Shown here: piece by piece, positions 7,201 through 16,660 of the stretch
How the letters are laid out: the number at the start of each line of letters is the position of its first letter
Position numbering within the stretch: the first letter of the stretch is position 1
Assembly (NCBI GenBank): GCA_938045565.1
Contig: CALIAZ010000002.1
Span: 248,001-312,000 of the forward strand
DNA from: an uncultured Atopobium sp.
GTDB taxonomy: Bacteria > Actinomycetota > Coriobacteriia > Coriobacteriales > Atopobiaceae
DNA length: 64,000 bases
Reading direction: 5' to 3'
Notes under the pieces: generated by a model
Seen by the model: the letters and a program-made list of their open reading frames with translations, nothing else
The model's database searches: none
Told to the model about the DNA's origin: nothing
Position numbers and translations under genes: made by a program

Positions 7201-7238
7201 AAAAAGTTTGCATAGGTACTATACCGCACCTATGCAAA
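7201..7238 (-). terminator. Terminator of the recJ-relA-MBL operon
   Basis: Perfect 11-bp inverted repeat TTTGCATAGGT (7207-7217)/ACCTATGCAAA (7228-7238). On the minus strand it is followed by CTTTTTAG. It lies about 35 bp after the stop of the MBL-fold gene. Confidence 0.7.
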
Positions 7239-7246
7239 TCTGTCTT
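7218..7246 (-). promoter_or_regulatory. Promoter of tRNA-Leu, inside the preceding terminator
   Basis: On the minus strand AAGACA (7246-7241), a 17-nt spacer and TATAGT (7223-7218). The predicted start is about 12 nt before the tRNA. The -10 lies in the loop of the terminator hairpin. Confidence 0.5.
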
Positions 7247-7272
7247 GCCAAATTGTCAAAGTTGTAGTTGAT

Positions 7273-8049
7273 TTAATCCTGCAAGAAAGGGTTAGTTGCT
7301 ATCTCTACCTCAAGAGACGTTTGATTTCCATGTCCTGACAAAATAATGGAGGTTGAATCAAGCTCTGTCTTGATGCGGTTCAAAGAAGACTTGAGTGTTT
7401 CAAAGTCGCCGCCTGGAAGATCCGTTCTTCCTGCAGATCCTTGGAAGAGAGTATCGCCAACAAAAACAGCACCAGTGGCTGTCCCCTCTCCCACCAAAAT
7501 AATGCCGCCAGGAGTATGACCAGGGGTTTCCATAATTTTGAACTGTGCTGTTCCAATGGTCAGAATATCTCCCTCGTGGAGAAAACCGTCTGGCTCTGGA
7601 GCATCATCATAAATCTCGTTTGAGTTATGAGCTCTCTGTGCAAGCTCATTATCTGCCTCGTTGATTAGGTACTGAGCACCAGGCGCAGCAAGCTTCAAAG
7701 CCTTAACGCCACCAACATGGTCAGCATGACCGTGAGTAGCAACAATGTACTTGAGCTCAAGGTTTAAGAGCTGTGCGGCAATCTCTGCACCCGATGCGCC
7801 AGCGTCGATAATCATACATTCATTGCCAGAAACATAGATATAGCAGTTGGTCTCAAGAGGACCTACTTTAAAGACACCAATCTGATCTTTTGCGTGATGG
7901 CAACCACCGTGACCGTGATGGCCGCAGCACCCACCATGACCATGCTCACCGTGGCCATGCTCGCCATGATGGCCGCAGCAGCCACCGTGTCCACCGTGTT
8001 CTTCCTCGTGATTATGGCCGCAAGAGCAGCCCTCATTTTGATTAGCCAT
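7273..8049 (-). CDS. Metallo-beta-lactamase-fold hydrolase with His/Cys-rich N-terminal extension
   Basis: Glyoxalase II-like hydrolase of unknown substrate. The MBL core begins near residue 57 (VFKVGPLETNCYIY). It contains the metal motif THGHADH (105-111), a later ligand in ETPGHTPGG (about 174-182), VGDTLFQGSAGRTDLPGGD and a C-terminal SGHG. Residues 7-52 form a separate extension made almost entirely of Gly, His, Cys and Glu, with about 15 His and 7 Cys in imperfect GGCCGHHGHG-type repeats. This should bind transition metals such as Zn or Ni. The start overlaps the relA stop by 8 nt, so translation is coupled. The extension is unusual for this family and may store or deliver the catalytic metal. 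Confidence 0.85.
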   Translation of the reverse strand: MANQNEGCSCGHNHEEEHGGHGGCCGHHGEHGHGEHGHGGCCGHHGHGGCHHAKDQIGVFKVGPLETNCYIYVSGNECMIIDAGASGAEIAAQLLNLELKYIVATHGHADHVGGVKALKLAAPGAQYLINEADNELAQRAHNSNEIYDDAPEPDGFLHEGDILTIGTAQFKIMETPGHTPGGIILVGEGTATGAVFVGDTLFQGSAGRTDLPGGDFETLKSSLNRIKTELDSTSIILSGHGNQTSLEVEIATNPFLQD

Positions 8050-10387
8050 AAACTCTCCTTCTCATCTGATTAGCGCCTTCACCTGGCATAATACGACGAG
8101 CGTCGTAGACAGAAGGCACGCGAGTTACAAATGCAAATAAGGTATCAAGCAAGCTGGTATCAGAGATAGAAACCAAGAAGCGCATACGCACTACACCCTG
8201 CTCGCCCACTTGTGTAGCAGCAGAAAGAATGTTTGCACCAGCATCAGACAGCGCAACCGTGACGTCCTTAAGAAGGCCCATACGGTCCGTTGCTTCAACG
8301 ACAATCTCTACCCTAAATTCAGTAGCGCCGCTGGCGTCCCAAGAAACAGGGATAATGCGCTTTGGATCATTGAGTAGGTCTTTAACGTTAGGGCAATTGG
8401 CGCGGTGAACAGAAACACCGCGACCGCGTGTAATGAAGCCCACAATATCGTCACCCGCAACAGGATTGCAGCAATGAGCAAGATGAACAAGCAAATCTGG
8501 ATCGCCATTTACCACAACACCGCAATTAGACTTCTTGGGACGACTTCCCTTGGCAGTGCGAGAAATAACGTAGGAGCGAACCAGAGGCTGATCGTTTGCA
8601 ATTGCCTTGTTCTTCTCCTGCAGACGTGCAGCATTACGCTCTTGCTCAGTAACAACCTCGGGGTTTTTCTCCTCTAAGATTTCACTCACGCGATTAACAA
8701 CCTGCTTAGCAGACTGATTACCTGCACCAATTCCCGCAAACAGGTCATCTACGCTGCGATAATCAAACTGCTCGGTGAGCTGATCAAGCGCCTTAACGGT
8801 TCGCGTAGCGCTGATGCCATAGCCACGCTTGCGCAGCTCTTTTGCAAGCTCAGAACGACCACGTTCGGCATCGTCAGACTTGTTCTCTTGCGAGAAATAC
8901 TTGCGAATCTTTGCACGTGCAGACGGCGTCTTTACCAGCGTCATCCAGTCGCGAGAAGGACGAGCGTTCTTGTTAGTCAAAATCTCAATGCGATCACCCA
9001 TCTGAAGCGTATGCGTCAGTGGAACTACAGAGCCATTGACGCGTGCACCAACACAGTGATTGCCCACCTCAGTATGGACAGCGTAGGCAAAGTCCAGAGG
9101 CGTTGAATTGACGCGCAAGCTCATGACCTCACCCTTTGGCGTGAAAACAAAAATCTCATGCTCAAAGAGGTCTACGCGCAGGTTATCCAAGAACTCGTGA
9201 GGATCATCAATATCGTCTTCAACGGCCCAGTCAAGACTGCGGCGAATCCAGTTGATAGTTGAGTCAATAAGCTTATCTTCAGAGGACATCTTGCCCTTTG
9301 AGTTGCCTTGCTCCTTATAAAGCCAGTGAGCAGCAATACCATACTCAGATGCCTCGTGCATCTCGGCAGTTCTAATCTGAATCTCAATAGGGCGTCCATC
9401 AGGACCAATAACTGTTGTGTGCAAAGACTGATAGAGATTTGCCTTTGGCGTTGCAATGTAATCCTTAAAACGACCAGGCATTGGATGCCATAGCGCATGG
9501 ATGGCGCCAAGTGCAGAGTAGCAATCGCCTACAGAGTTTGTAATAACGCGCAAGGCAATAAGATCGTAGATGTTGGAGAACTCTCTGCCCTTACGAACCA
9601 TCTTTTGATAGATGGACCATAGGTGCTTAGGGCGGCCCGTAATCTGAAAGTCAGTAAGACCGGCAGCATTAAGCTCATCAGTCAGAGTCTTTTTAGCGTT
9701 GTTGAGGTCATTCTCTCTCTGTGCACGAGAGTCAGAAACCATACGAGCAACGCGCTGGTACTCTTCTGGCTCAAGCCAAAAGAAAGACAAGTCCTCAAGC
9801 TCCCACTTAACCGAAGAGATACCCAAGCGGTCAGCAAGCGGTGCATACACGTCCATGGTTTCTCGCGCCTTAAACAGACGACGGTCCGGTGGAAGTGCCG
9901 CCAGCGTACGCATGTTATGAAGGCGATCGGCAAGCTTGATGATAACAACGCGGATGTCTTTTGACATGGCAAGGAACATTTTGCGCAGGTTAAGTGCTTG
10001 TTTCTCGTCCATTGAACTGACTTCGATGGACGTAAGTTTTGTGACGCCGTCAACAAGCTCGGCCACTGACTCACCAAAGCGAGAAGAAATTTCATCTAAT
10101 GAGGCAGACGTATCTTCTACGGTATCGTGCATAAGGGCAGCGCAGATGGTGTCTTCATCCATGTGAAGATCATGAGCAAGAATAAGGGCCACTTCAACTG
10201 GGTGGTTAATATAAGGCTCTCCAGAACGACGACGCTGATCTTTGTGATAGTCAGCAGCAAAGGCATATGCAGCGGCAATCTTTGCCTGAGCCTCCTCAGG
10301 TAAATATGTGCGCACGGCTCCCTCAAGCAGACGGTAATTATCCGCACCTGGCGCCTTAGTTTCTTTTTTGGTCCTCTCGTCACTCAT
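8042..10387 (-). CDS. relA: Bifunctional (p)ppGpp synthetase/hydrolase
   Basis: Makes and degrades the stringent-response alarmone. With the ATG at 10387 the protein has 781 residues. The HD hydrolase domain contains HDTVED (87-92). The synthetase domain has RFKDYIATPKANLYQSLHT (306 onward); RxKD is typical of bifunctional Rel. A TGS domain (VFTPKGEVMSLRVNSTPLDFAYAVHTEVG) follows, and a C-terminal ACT domain contains DRMGLLKDVTVALSDAGANI. The longer open frame starts at 10435, but the internal ATG overlaps the RecJ stop (ATGAGTGA) and has GGAAGGGAG 7 nt before it. Both hydrolase and synthetase motifs look intact. It sits between recJ and an MBL-fold gene in one overlapping operon. Confidence 0.95.
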   Translation of the reverse strand: MSDERTKKETKAPGADNYRLLEGAVRTYLPEEAQAKIAAAYAFAADYHKDQRRRSGEPYINHPVEVALILAHDLHMDEDTICAALMHDTVEDTSASLDEISSRFGESVAELVDGVTKLTSIEVSSMDEKQALNLRKMFLAMSKDIRVVIIKLADRLHNMRTLAALPPDRRLFKARETMDVYAPLADRLGISSVKWELEDLSFFWLEPEEYQRVARMVSDSRAQRENDLNNAKKTLTDELNAAGLTDFQITGRPKHLWSIYQKMVRKGREFSNIYDLIALRVITNSVGDCYSALGAIHALWHPMPGRFKDYIATPKANLYQSLHTTVIGPDGRPIEIQIRTAEMHEASEYGIAAHWLYKEQGNSKGKMSSEDKLIDSTINWIRRSLDWAVEDDIDDPHEFLDNLRVDLFEHEIFVFTPKGEVMSLRVNSTPLDFAYAVHTEVGNHCVGARVNGSVVPLTHTLQMGDRIEILTNKNARPSRDWMTLVKTPSARAKIRKYFSQENKSDDAERGRSELAKELRKRGYGISATRTVKALDQLTEQFDYRSVDDLFAGIGAGNQSAKQVVNRVSEILEEKNPEVVTEQERNAARLQEKNKAIANDQPLVRSYVISRTAKGSRPKKSNCGVVVNGDPDLLVHLAHCCNPVAGDDIVGFITRGRGVSVHRANCPNVKDLLNDPKRIIPVSWDASGATEFRVEIVVEATDRMGLLKDVTVALSDAGANILSAATQVGEQGVVRMRFLVSISDTSLLDTLFAFVTRVPSVYDARRIMPGEGANQMRRRVYG

Positions 10388-13300
10388 CAGAGGACTCCCT
10401 TCCCCCATCAAACGTTGAACCAATTTCTGGAACAATGGGTTTTGTTATAGCATCTGCCAGCTCATCTGGTGAAGCAGAAAGTACCCACTGAGCAAATGAT
10501 TCAAACTCAGCGTGCGCTTTAAGCCCTTCAGCGTAGCGTGCAGACTCCAGCAAGTCCATGTGCGAAGCTTGACTATTGACGGAAATTGTTCGCGTTTGAT
10601 CAAATCCCTCAATGCTAATAAACCCTAGCTCAGCAAAAACGTCAAGTGCAACACAAACGGTTTGCTCGTCAGCCTTAGATCGTGGGTCAATTTCTAGCGC
10701 CATCTGAGCAATATCTTCATCGGTAAGCGCTGAGTCAGCTGTCTGAGCGCCAAGCTTTGGCTGCAATGCCGTAAGCGCACGGTAGACAGCTACCAGGGCT
10801 TCTCGCTGTGGCGCATGAGAAGAAAGAATACGCTCGTTAACGCGCATGTCATGTGCGTCAAATAGCATCTGGATTACAGAAAGTTTACCGTCTCTACCTG
10901 CGCGTCCACTCATCTGATTGAAGGCAACGCGACCAAATGGTAGGTGATACAGAATAACCTGGCGAATATCAGAGATATTGACGCCTTCACCAAATGCACT
11001 GGTAGCAATGACGCAACAAACGTCGCCACGTCTAAAGGCGCGCTCAACGTTCTTGCGTATCTGAGGCGTCAAACCTGCGTGGTAAAACGCAATCTTGTGA
11101 CCAAGTTCTGGAATACGATGACGCAGCATACGCGTCAGTGCCTGCGCCTGCTCCCTTGAATTGACGTAAACGATTGTTTTTGTGCCATCTGACACAAGAG
11201 AAAGCAGCGCACATTCCCTATCCTTAACACCGCGAAGATCCTTGAGTTCAAGGTTAGTACGAGCCGTTTTATCTTTGTATACATGCTCTGCTTCAATAGA
11301 GAGAAGCTCGCAGATATTCTGAGCTGCCTGCGTGGTAGCCGTAGCTGTTGTGGCAAGCACCTGTGGACTTCCCAACATCGTAAGTACCTGAGACATCTGA
11401 GCGTAGGCAAGCCTTCCCTCAGAAGCATTCATGCCCACGTGATGTGCCTCGTCAAACACCACAAACGATATGTTTTGCGACATAGCAAACTGATTGGCAT
11501 GGAGTGAGAAGAACTCTGGCGTAGTCAACACAATATCAAGATCATTGTTTGCCATGCGAGCAAACAGTTCTTCTCGGCTGGAAAAGTCTGTTTCTCCATT
11601 GAGTACCTCGACAGAAATTCCCAAAGGCTCAAAGGTGTTTTTTATGCTTTGAACCTGGTCGTTGATTAGGGCGCGCAGCGGATAGACAAACACGCTCATC
11701 TTGTGTTGCAGAAGTGCCACGAGAGCGGCATAAACCTGGAAGATAAGCGATTTACCTCTACCTGTTGCCATAATAGAAAGGCAAGACGCTCCTTGAGAGA
11801 GAACCTCTAACGTTTTCTTTTGTAGAGGCAGAAGTTCTCTTGAACCAATCATGGACGCAACCAAGGTCTGAGTGAGCTCCTCAGAAGAAAGACTCTCCAG
11901 ATCATGGCGCTTTTGCTTTGCCTGTTCTTGGGAGGCTGCATCAGCCTCTGTTGTATCTTTGGTAACCACAAGCGGCAAGTCAGCTGCACTGCCAAGAAGA
12001 TCTGCTTCAATGGGGCCATCATCTTCATCAGTAAAGTCTCTGTAGAGAATATCTCTGACCATGAGCTTTGGCTTAGTTCTGCCCTGCCAAGTCTCATTAA
12101 CTGCTTCAAAAATCAAATCAACAGCACCGTCATACTCAGCTGCCGCCTCAACATGAGGCGTTCTAAACATGATGGATGAAATTGAAGAGATACCGTTTGA
12201 AGCCATAAAACAAAGATGAGCTCCGCCCGCACCAACGCGCGAGCGATTCTTCATCACTACACCCTTAACGCCAAAGAGCGGCTTTTTATTGCCTTGACCA
12301 AAAGGTTGCAGAGCATCAAGCGCATCAATGGAGTTGATGGTAATCTCGTCAAGGTTTACTAGTGCGGTTACTTCTCCTGAAGCCTCGAATTCTTCTTCTG
12401 GAAGCCCTGCCATGACCTCTGATAAACGCTTTCTAAAAGCATCAATCTTTGCTGTTTCTACCGTTACGCCAATGGCTCCTTGATGACCACCAAAACGGAC
12501 CGTAAGGTCTGCACATTGCTCAACGGCATGGAACAAATCAACGGAGCCAACAGAGCGGCCAGAACCACGAGCCACGCCATCTTGGATGGTAAACAGAATA
12601 CAAGGTACGTGATAGCGATTAACAATTCTTGAAGCAACAATGCCTTTAACACCCTCGTGCCAGCCTTCTTTGGCAAGCACAATAGCACGACCGCCATCGT
12701 AGATTTCTTTTGCCTGCCTAAGTGCCTCATCTGTGAGCTTTCCCTCAATGGCGCGACGTTCAGCATTAATCTCTTCTAGCTTGCCCGCAAGAATAGTTGC
12801 CTCTTCAACGTCTTCTGTAAGAAGAAGATCAAGCGCAATATCGGTGGTTCCCATACGACCTGCTGCGTTCAGACGCGGAATGATGGAAAATGGCAAGGTA
12901 TCTGCAGAAATCTGGGCAATATCCTGACCAGCAACAGCAGCAAGAGCCACCAGACCCGGACGAAGACCTTTCTGCAGGCGTTTGACACCTTCAGAAACAA
13001 GTGCACGATTCTCTTTATTGAGCATCATCATGTCAGACAGCGTGCCCAACATAGCAACATCAATGTAATCAAGCCAAAGCTGAGGCTGATTTTGAAGCTC
13101 TCCTAAAACTTGTACTAACTTCAAGGCAACACCTGCACCAGCAAGTTCTCTAGAGGGGCAATCCTCAACAAGCTTTGGATCAGTGACCGGGACACCTTGC
13201 GGCACTAAATCTGCAGGCTCATGGTGATCTGTAACAACAACATCAATCTCCTGCTGCAGCAGCCACGCAACCTCCTGAGCAGCAGCAATGCCATTGTCTA

Positions 13301-13745
13301 CCGTAATAATTAAATCTGGCTTTCTATCCTGCAAAACTCTTGCAAGAGCCTCTTTAGAAAGTCCGTATCCCTCACCAAAACGGTGCGGAATATACGGCAA
13401 AACATCTGCTCCCAATCGACGTAAAGCCAGCGTGAGCAAACAAGTTGAGCTCATTCCATCAACATCAAAATCACCAAAAACGGCAATCTTTTGATGCTCA
13501 ACAATTGCCTTATGAACACGGGCAGCAACCTTAGCCATTCCAGGAATACACTGTGGATCAAGCCAGTCTCTTTGCAAAGATGGCGAGAGAAACTCTTGAG
13601 CTGCGGCTACATCAGTAAATCCACGTGCTACCAGCACACGAGCAACAAGTGAAGTAACGTGCAATTCTTTTTTAAACAGCGACTCTAGATATACGTCTTG
13701 TGTTAGAACACTCCAACGAGTGCTTTTCTCGATGCCAGGCATCAT
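10380..13745 (-). CDS. recJ: RecJ exonuclease fused to a RecQ-like helicase
   Basis: Predicted single-strand 5'-3' exonuclease joined to an ATP-dependent DNA helicase. The RecJ part has GDFDVDG (91-97), VTDHH (171-175), AGAGVALKL (202-210) and the DHHA1-type GGHQGAIGV (419-427), with an OB-fold region to about 570. After a linker the helicase has Walker A TGRGKS (661-666), DEAHH (765-769), TTATAT (799-804) and QMSGRAGRDG (944-953), followed by a region with a winged-helix-like character. At 1121 residues it is about twice the size of ordinary RecJ. In E. coli RecQ and RecJ cooperate as separate proteins. A second ATG at 13742 has better spacing from AGAGG and may be the true start. Confidence 0.93.
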   Translation of the reverse strand: MMPGIEKSTRWSVLTQDVYLESLFKKELHVTSLVARVLVARGFTDVAAAQEFLSPSLQRDWLDPQCIPGMAKVAARVHKAIVEHQKIAVFGDFDVDGMSSTCLLTLALRRLGADVLPYIPHRFGEGYGLSKEALARVLQDRKPDLIITVDNGIAAAQEVAWLLQQEIDVVVTDHHEPADLVPQGVPVTDPKLVEDCPSRELAGAGVALKLVQVLGELQNQPQLWLDYIDVAMLGTLSDMMMLNKENRALVSEGVKRLQKGLRPGLVALAAVAGQDIAQISADTLPFSIIPRLNAAGRMGTTDIALDLLLTEDVEEATILAGKLEEINAERRAIEGKLTDEALRQAKEIYDGGRAIVLAKEGWHEGVKGIVASRIVNRYHVPCILFTIQDGVARGSGRSVGSVDLFHAVEQCADLTVRFGGHQGAIGVTVETAKIDAFRKRLSEVMAGLPEEEFEASGEVTALVNLDEITINSIDALDALQPFGQGNKKPLFGVKGVVMKNRSRVGAGGAHLCFMASNGISSISSIMFRTPHVEAAAEYDGAVDLIFEAVNETWQGRTKPKLMVRDILYRDFTDEDDGPIEADLLGSAADLPLVVTKDTTEADAASQEQAKQKRHDLESLSSEELTQTLVASMIGSRELLPLQKKTLEVLSQGASCLSIMATGRGKSLIFQVYAALVALLQHKMSVFVYPLRALINDQVQSIKNTFEPLGISVEVLNGETDFSSREELFARMANNDLDIVLTTPEFFSLHANQFAMSQNISFVVFDEAHHVGMNASEGRLAYAQMSQVLTMLGSPQVLATTATATTQAAQNICELLSIEAEHVYKDKTARTNLELKDLRGVKDRECALLSLVSDGTKTIVYVNSREQAQALTRMLRHRIPELGHKIAFYHAGLTPQIRKNVERAFRRGDVCCVIATSAFGEGVNISDIRQVILYHLPFGRVAFNQMSGRAGRDGKLSVIQMLFDAHDMRVNERILSSHAPQREALVAVYRALTALQPKLGAQTADSALTDEDIAQMALEIDPRSKADEQTVCVALDVFAELGFISIEGFDQTRTISVNSQASHMDLLESARYAEGLKAHAEFESFAQWVLSASPDELADAITKPIVPEIGSTFDGGRESSDE

Positions 13746-13840
13746 ATCCTCTTTTCTGTGGCGGCAGAGCCAGCCAAGGGCACCTTGGGCACCCGCAAAT
13801 GTTTATCTCTTTCATTCTACCCGTGTCACCGGACAAAAAA

Positions 13841-13870
13841 TGACTAGCCCACAAATTAGTGAGCTAGTCA
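13841..13870 (-). terminator. Terminator downstream of tgt
   Basis: TGACTAGC (13841-13848) and GCTAGTCA (13863-13870) pair. On the minus strand the hairpin is followed by TTTTTTGTCC. It closes the lysA-dapA-dapB-dapH-tgt transcription unit. Confidence 0.75.
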
Positions 13871-13892
13871 TAAAAAATTTAAATCAAAGTTG

Positions 13893-13936
13893 CTTACGTA
13901 GGTCTATCAAGATTACTTACGCAGACCTATCAAGAA
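13893..13936. repeat. Imperfect tandem repeat, 23-bp period
   Basis: CTTACGTAGGTCTATCAAG (from 13893) recurs as CTTACGCAGACCTATCAAG (from 13916). The changed centre also makes AGGTCT/AGACCT an inverted pair. It lies between the tgt stop and the terminator. Confidence 0.6.
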
Positions 13937-13959
13937 GACGGATTTCTCGCCAGGCGAAC

Positions 13960-15177
13960 TTAGAAATCAACCACGCCGTCAGAGTTTTCCCACTCCTCAA
14001 CAAAATCGCTGTAGGTACCTGCGAGAATTGCTTCTCGTGCCTGACGCATCAGCTCAAGCAAGAAGTAAATATTGTGCATAGAAAGCAGCTGACCGCCCAG
14101 CATCTCGTGCTGTTTTACCAGGTGATTGATGTATGCACGAGAATATCCGCCCGTACAGACAGGACAGGTGCACTTGGCATCAATAGGGCCTGCATCTGCA
14201 AAGTACTTTGCGTTCTTAAGGTTCATGCGGCCCTCGTGAGAAAACGCCGTGCCCATACGAGCAGTGCGCGTTGGAAGCACGCAGTCAAACATATCAATAC
14301 CACAAGCAACACCGCGGATAAGCGTGGACGGATTACCAACGCCCATCAGGTAGCGAGGCTTATTACGTGGCATGTAATCGGCGCAAAGTGGCGCCAGCGT
14401 CTCAAACATAACCTCGTGAGGCTCTCCAACGGAATAGCCACCAATGCCATAACCGGGGAAATCGCCAATGGACTCAAGGCACTCAATGGAGCGCCTGCGC
14501 AAATCAAGGTGCATGCCACCCTGAACAATGCCAAAGAGCGCCTGATCAGGACGGGTATGAGCCTTAAAGCACCTTTCGGCCCATGCGCTTGAAAACTCAA
14601 CTCCGCGCTCAACTTTTCTGCGCTCGGCAGGATAGCCTACGCACTGATCAAGCTGCATAACAATGTCTGCACCAAGGTTCTGCGCAATCTGCATATTAGT
14701 TTCTGGCGTCCAGTACGACCATGCGCCGTCGTAATCTACCGCACGGAATTTAACGCCCTCGTCAGAGAGCTTCATGAACTCCTCGTGACTAAAGACCTGG
14801 AATCCGCCTGAATCCGTCAGAATTGGTCCATGCCACTGCATAAAATCATGCAGGCCACCCATCTGCGCCACCAGCTCATCTCCGGGGCGCTGAGACAGGT
14901 GATACGTATTTGCCAGAATAATCTTGGCGCCAAGGTCACGAACGGTATTAGTCATCAAACCTTTAACGGTTGCCTTGGTTCCAACCGGCATAAAAATAGG
15001 CGTTGGAATATCACCATGAGGCGTGTGGAAGATGCCGGCACGTGCGTGCGTCTTAGGATCTTCGGCAAGAAGTTCATAGGTAAACCAAGAATCTTCTTTT
15101 TTCTCTGCCCAATTTTCTGTGTGTACGCAGGAAATGTTGGTGGTAAAACCCTGTGCTTTTTTGGAGCCGTCTGGCAT
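13960..15177 (-). CDS. tgt: Queuine tRNA-ribosyltransferase
   Basis: Exchanges guanine 34 for the queuosine precursor in GUN-anticodon tRNAs. Motifs are FMPVGTKATVKG, LTDSGGFQVFSH, FGIVQGG and the zinc site CTCPVCTGGYSRAYINHLVKQHE. The 405-residue protein is slightly longer than usual because of an N-terminal stretch of about 30 residues before the conserved TYELLAED segment. The ATG at 15175-15177 was chosen because GAGG lies just upstream; the open frame extends a further 33 nt. It overlaps the 3' end of dapH by spacing of only a few bases and is therefore the last gene of the lysine operon, although its own role is tRNA modification. Confidence 0.95.
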   Translation of the reverse strand: MPDGSKKAQGFTTNISCVHTENWAEKKEDSWFTYELLAEDPKTHARAGIFHTPHGDIPTPIFMPVGTKATVKGLMTNTVRDLGAKIILANTYHLSQRPGDELVAQMGGLHDFMQWHGPILTDSGGFQVFSHEEFMKLSDEGVKFRAVDYDGAWSYWTPETNMQIAQNLGADIVMQLDQCVGYPAERRKVERGVEFSSAWAERCFKAHTRPDQALFGIVQGGMHLDLRRRSIECLESIGDFPGYGIGGYSVGEPHEVMFETLAPLCADYMPRNKPRYLMGVGNPSTLIRGVACGIDMFDCVLPTRTARMGTAFSHEGRMNLKNAKYFADAGPIDAKCTCPVCTGGYSRAYINHLVKQHEMLGGQLLSMHNIYFLLELMRQAREAILAGTYSDFVEEWENSDGVVDF

Positions 15178-15187
15178 GTAACCTCGA

Positions 15188-15889
15188 TTACAACGTGCGG
15201 AGAGCATCAACCAAAGCTGTCTTGCCCTCTGTTTTCTGGTCCTTCATTTTTATCACACGTGCAGGACATCCCGCTACTACGGCGTTTGCTGGAACGTCCT
15301 CAACTACCACAGCACCTGCTGCAACAACAGCACCCTCTCCAACGCGAATACCCTCGATAACCACAGCATTTGCACCGATAAGAACGTTGTCTTCAACAAT
15401 GACTGGCGTAGCAGATGCAGGCTCAACAACACCAGCAAGAACAGTACCAGCACCAATGTGGCAGTTCTTACCAACGGTTGCACGACCACCCAAAACAGCG
15501 CCCATATCAATCATGGTACCCTCGCCAATTACGGCGCCAATGTTAATAACAGCGCCCATCATAATGACGGCATTGTTACCAATCTCAACGCGTTCACGAA
15601 TCAGTGCACCTGGCTCAATACGTGCATTTACGTCCTTCATGTTAAGCAGAGGAACGCCGGAGTTTCGACGGTCATTCTCGATATCAAAATACTCAAATGC
15701 GTCTTCATTCTGCTCAACAACACTCTTGAGCTCGGACCAATCGCCAAAGACTACCTTTGAGGTGCCCTCACCGTACACGCGAGAAGAGCCGTAAGACACA
15801 GAAGCACCCTCGCGCTCTTTGACATACAACTTAACAGGGGTCTTCTTCTCTGAAGTGGCAATGTAATTAATAATTTCCTGGGCGTCCAT
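15188..15889 (-). CDS. dapH: Tetrahydrodipicolinate N-acetyltransferase
   Basis: Acetylates tetrahydrodipicolinate in the acetyl branch of DAP/lysine synthesis. The 233-residue protein has an N-terminal segment ([25 protein letters not shown]) like Bacillus DapH/YkuQ. Left-handed beta-helix hexapeptide repeats follow from about residue 88 ([48 protein letters not shown]). Length matches the acetyltransferase, not the longer succinyl-transferase DapD. AAGGA precedes the ATG. It follows dapB in the riboswitch-led operon, which fits its position in the pathway. Confidence 0.92.
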   Translation of the reverse strand: MDAQEIINYIATSEKKTPVKLYVKEREGASVSYGSSRVYGEGTSKVVFGDWSELKSVVEQNEDAFEYFDIENDRRNSGVPLLNMKDVNARIEPGALIRERVEIGNNAVIMMGAVINIGAVIGEGTMIDMGAVLGGRATVGKNCHIGAGTVLAGVVEPASATPVIVEDNVLIGANAVVIEGIRVGEGAVVAAGAVVVEDVPANAVVAGCPARVIKMKDQKTEGKTALVDALRTL

Positions 15890-15943
15890 GCGCGTCCTTT
15901 CTCAAACAAACAGGTGCTGACCTATAGAGGCCAACACATGCGG

Positions 15944-16660
15944 TTATCCAAAAATCAACTCTTCAAAGGTATAAAAACCTGGAGCTTTTGTAAGTAATTT
16001 CTGGGCACACGCAACGGCTCCGTTGACAAAAATCTGACGTGATGTTGCGCGATGTGTCAGACAGACCTCCTCATCCTGCCCAAAGAAGTGCACCTCATGA
16101 GTGCCGGCAACTGTACCGCCTCTGAGTGCAAACACGCCAATCTCATCTTTGGTGCGAGCTCCGCAGAAGCCCTCGCGACCAGAAACAACCGGACGAGTTC
16201 CCTCTGGGTCAATAGCGGCTAGCAGCAGCTTTGCTGTGCCGGACGGAGCGTCAACCTTCTGGTTATGGTGCGTCTCCACAATCTCGGTATCCCAGCCGTC
16301 AAGCGCCTCAGCAGCCATAGCAACCGCACGCCTCAACACGGCAACGCCAACCGAATAGTTTGCCGCATGAATCACCGGTACGCTCTCCCCCAACTGCTTC
16401 AGCTCCAAGAGTTGCTCTGACGAGAAACCCGTGGTGCCAGAAACCAGCGCACACCCGCGCTCACGCACAAAGCCGACAACAGCCTCAAAAGCAGCAACAC
16501 CAGAGAAATCCACAACCACATCAGGCGTCTGCTCAACGGTGCTCAACTGATTGATATTCTCGTGACCAAACGCACCAAGCACCTCAAAGCCGTGAGCAAT
16601 CAGGGTCTGCTCGATGAGCTTTCCCATCTTGCCGGTACCAATCACTACTGCACTAGGCAT
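15944..16660 (-). CDS. dapB: 4-hydroxy-tetrahydrodipicolinate reductase
   Basis: NAD(P)H-dependent reductase after DapA in lysine/DAP synthesis. The N-terminal nucleotide-binding fold begins VVIGTGKMGKLI. The family loop SGTTGFSSEQL and the catalytic/substrate region ETHHNQKVDAPSGTAK are present. At 238 residues it is the compact form. The ATG at 16658-16660 overlaps the dapA stop (GATGCCTAG), indicating coupled translation. The codons for TGFSS carry one copy of the CGAGAAACCC word (16421-16430). Confidence 0.94.
   Translation of the reverse strand: MPSAVVIGTGKMGKLIEQTLIAHGFEVLGAFGHENINQLSTVEQTPDVVVDFSGVAAFEAVVGFVRERGCALVSGTTGFSSEQLLELKQLGESVPVIHAANYSVGVAVLRRAVAMAAEALDGWDTEIVETHHNQKVDAPSGTAKLLLAAIDPEGTRPVVSGREGFCGARTKDEIGVFALRGGTVAGTHEVHFFGQDEEVCLTHRATSRQIFVNGAVACAQKLLTKAPGFYTFEELIFG

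Noticed and set aside
13720..14592. Plus-strand 290-codon open frame
   Set aside because: Antisense to the recJ start, a terminator and tgt. tgt has unambiguous family motifs, and the antisense product has no domain or ribosome site.
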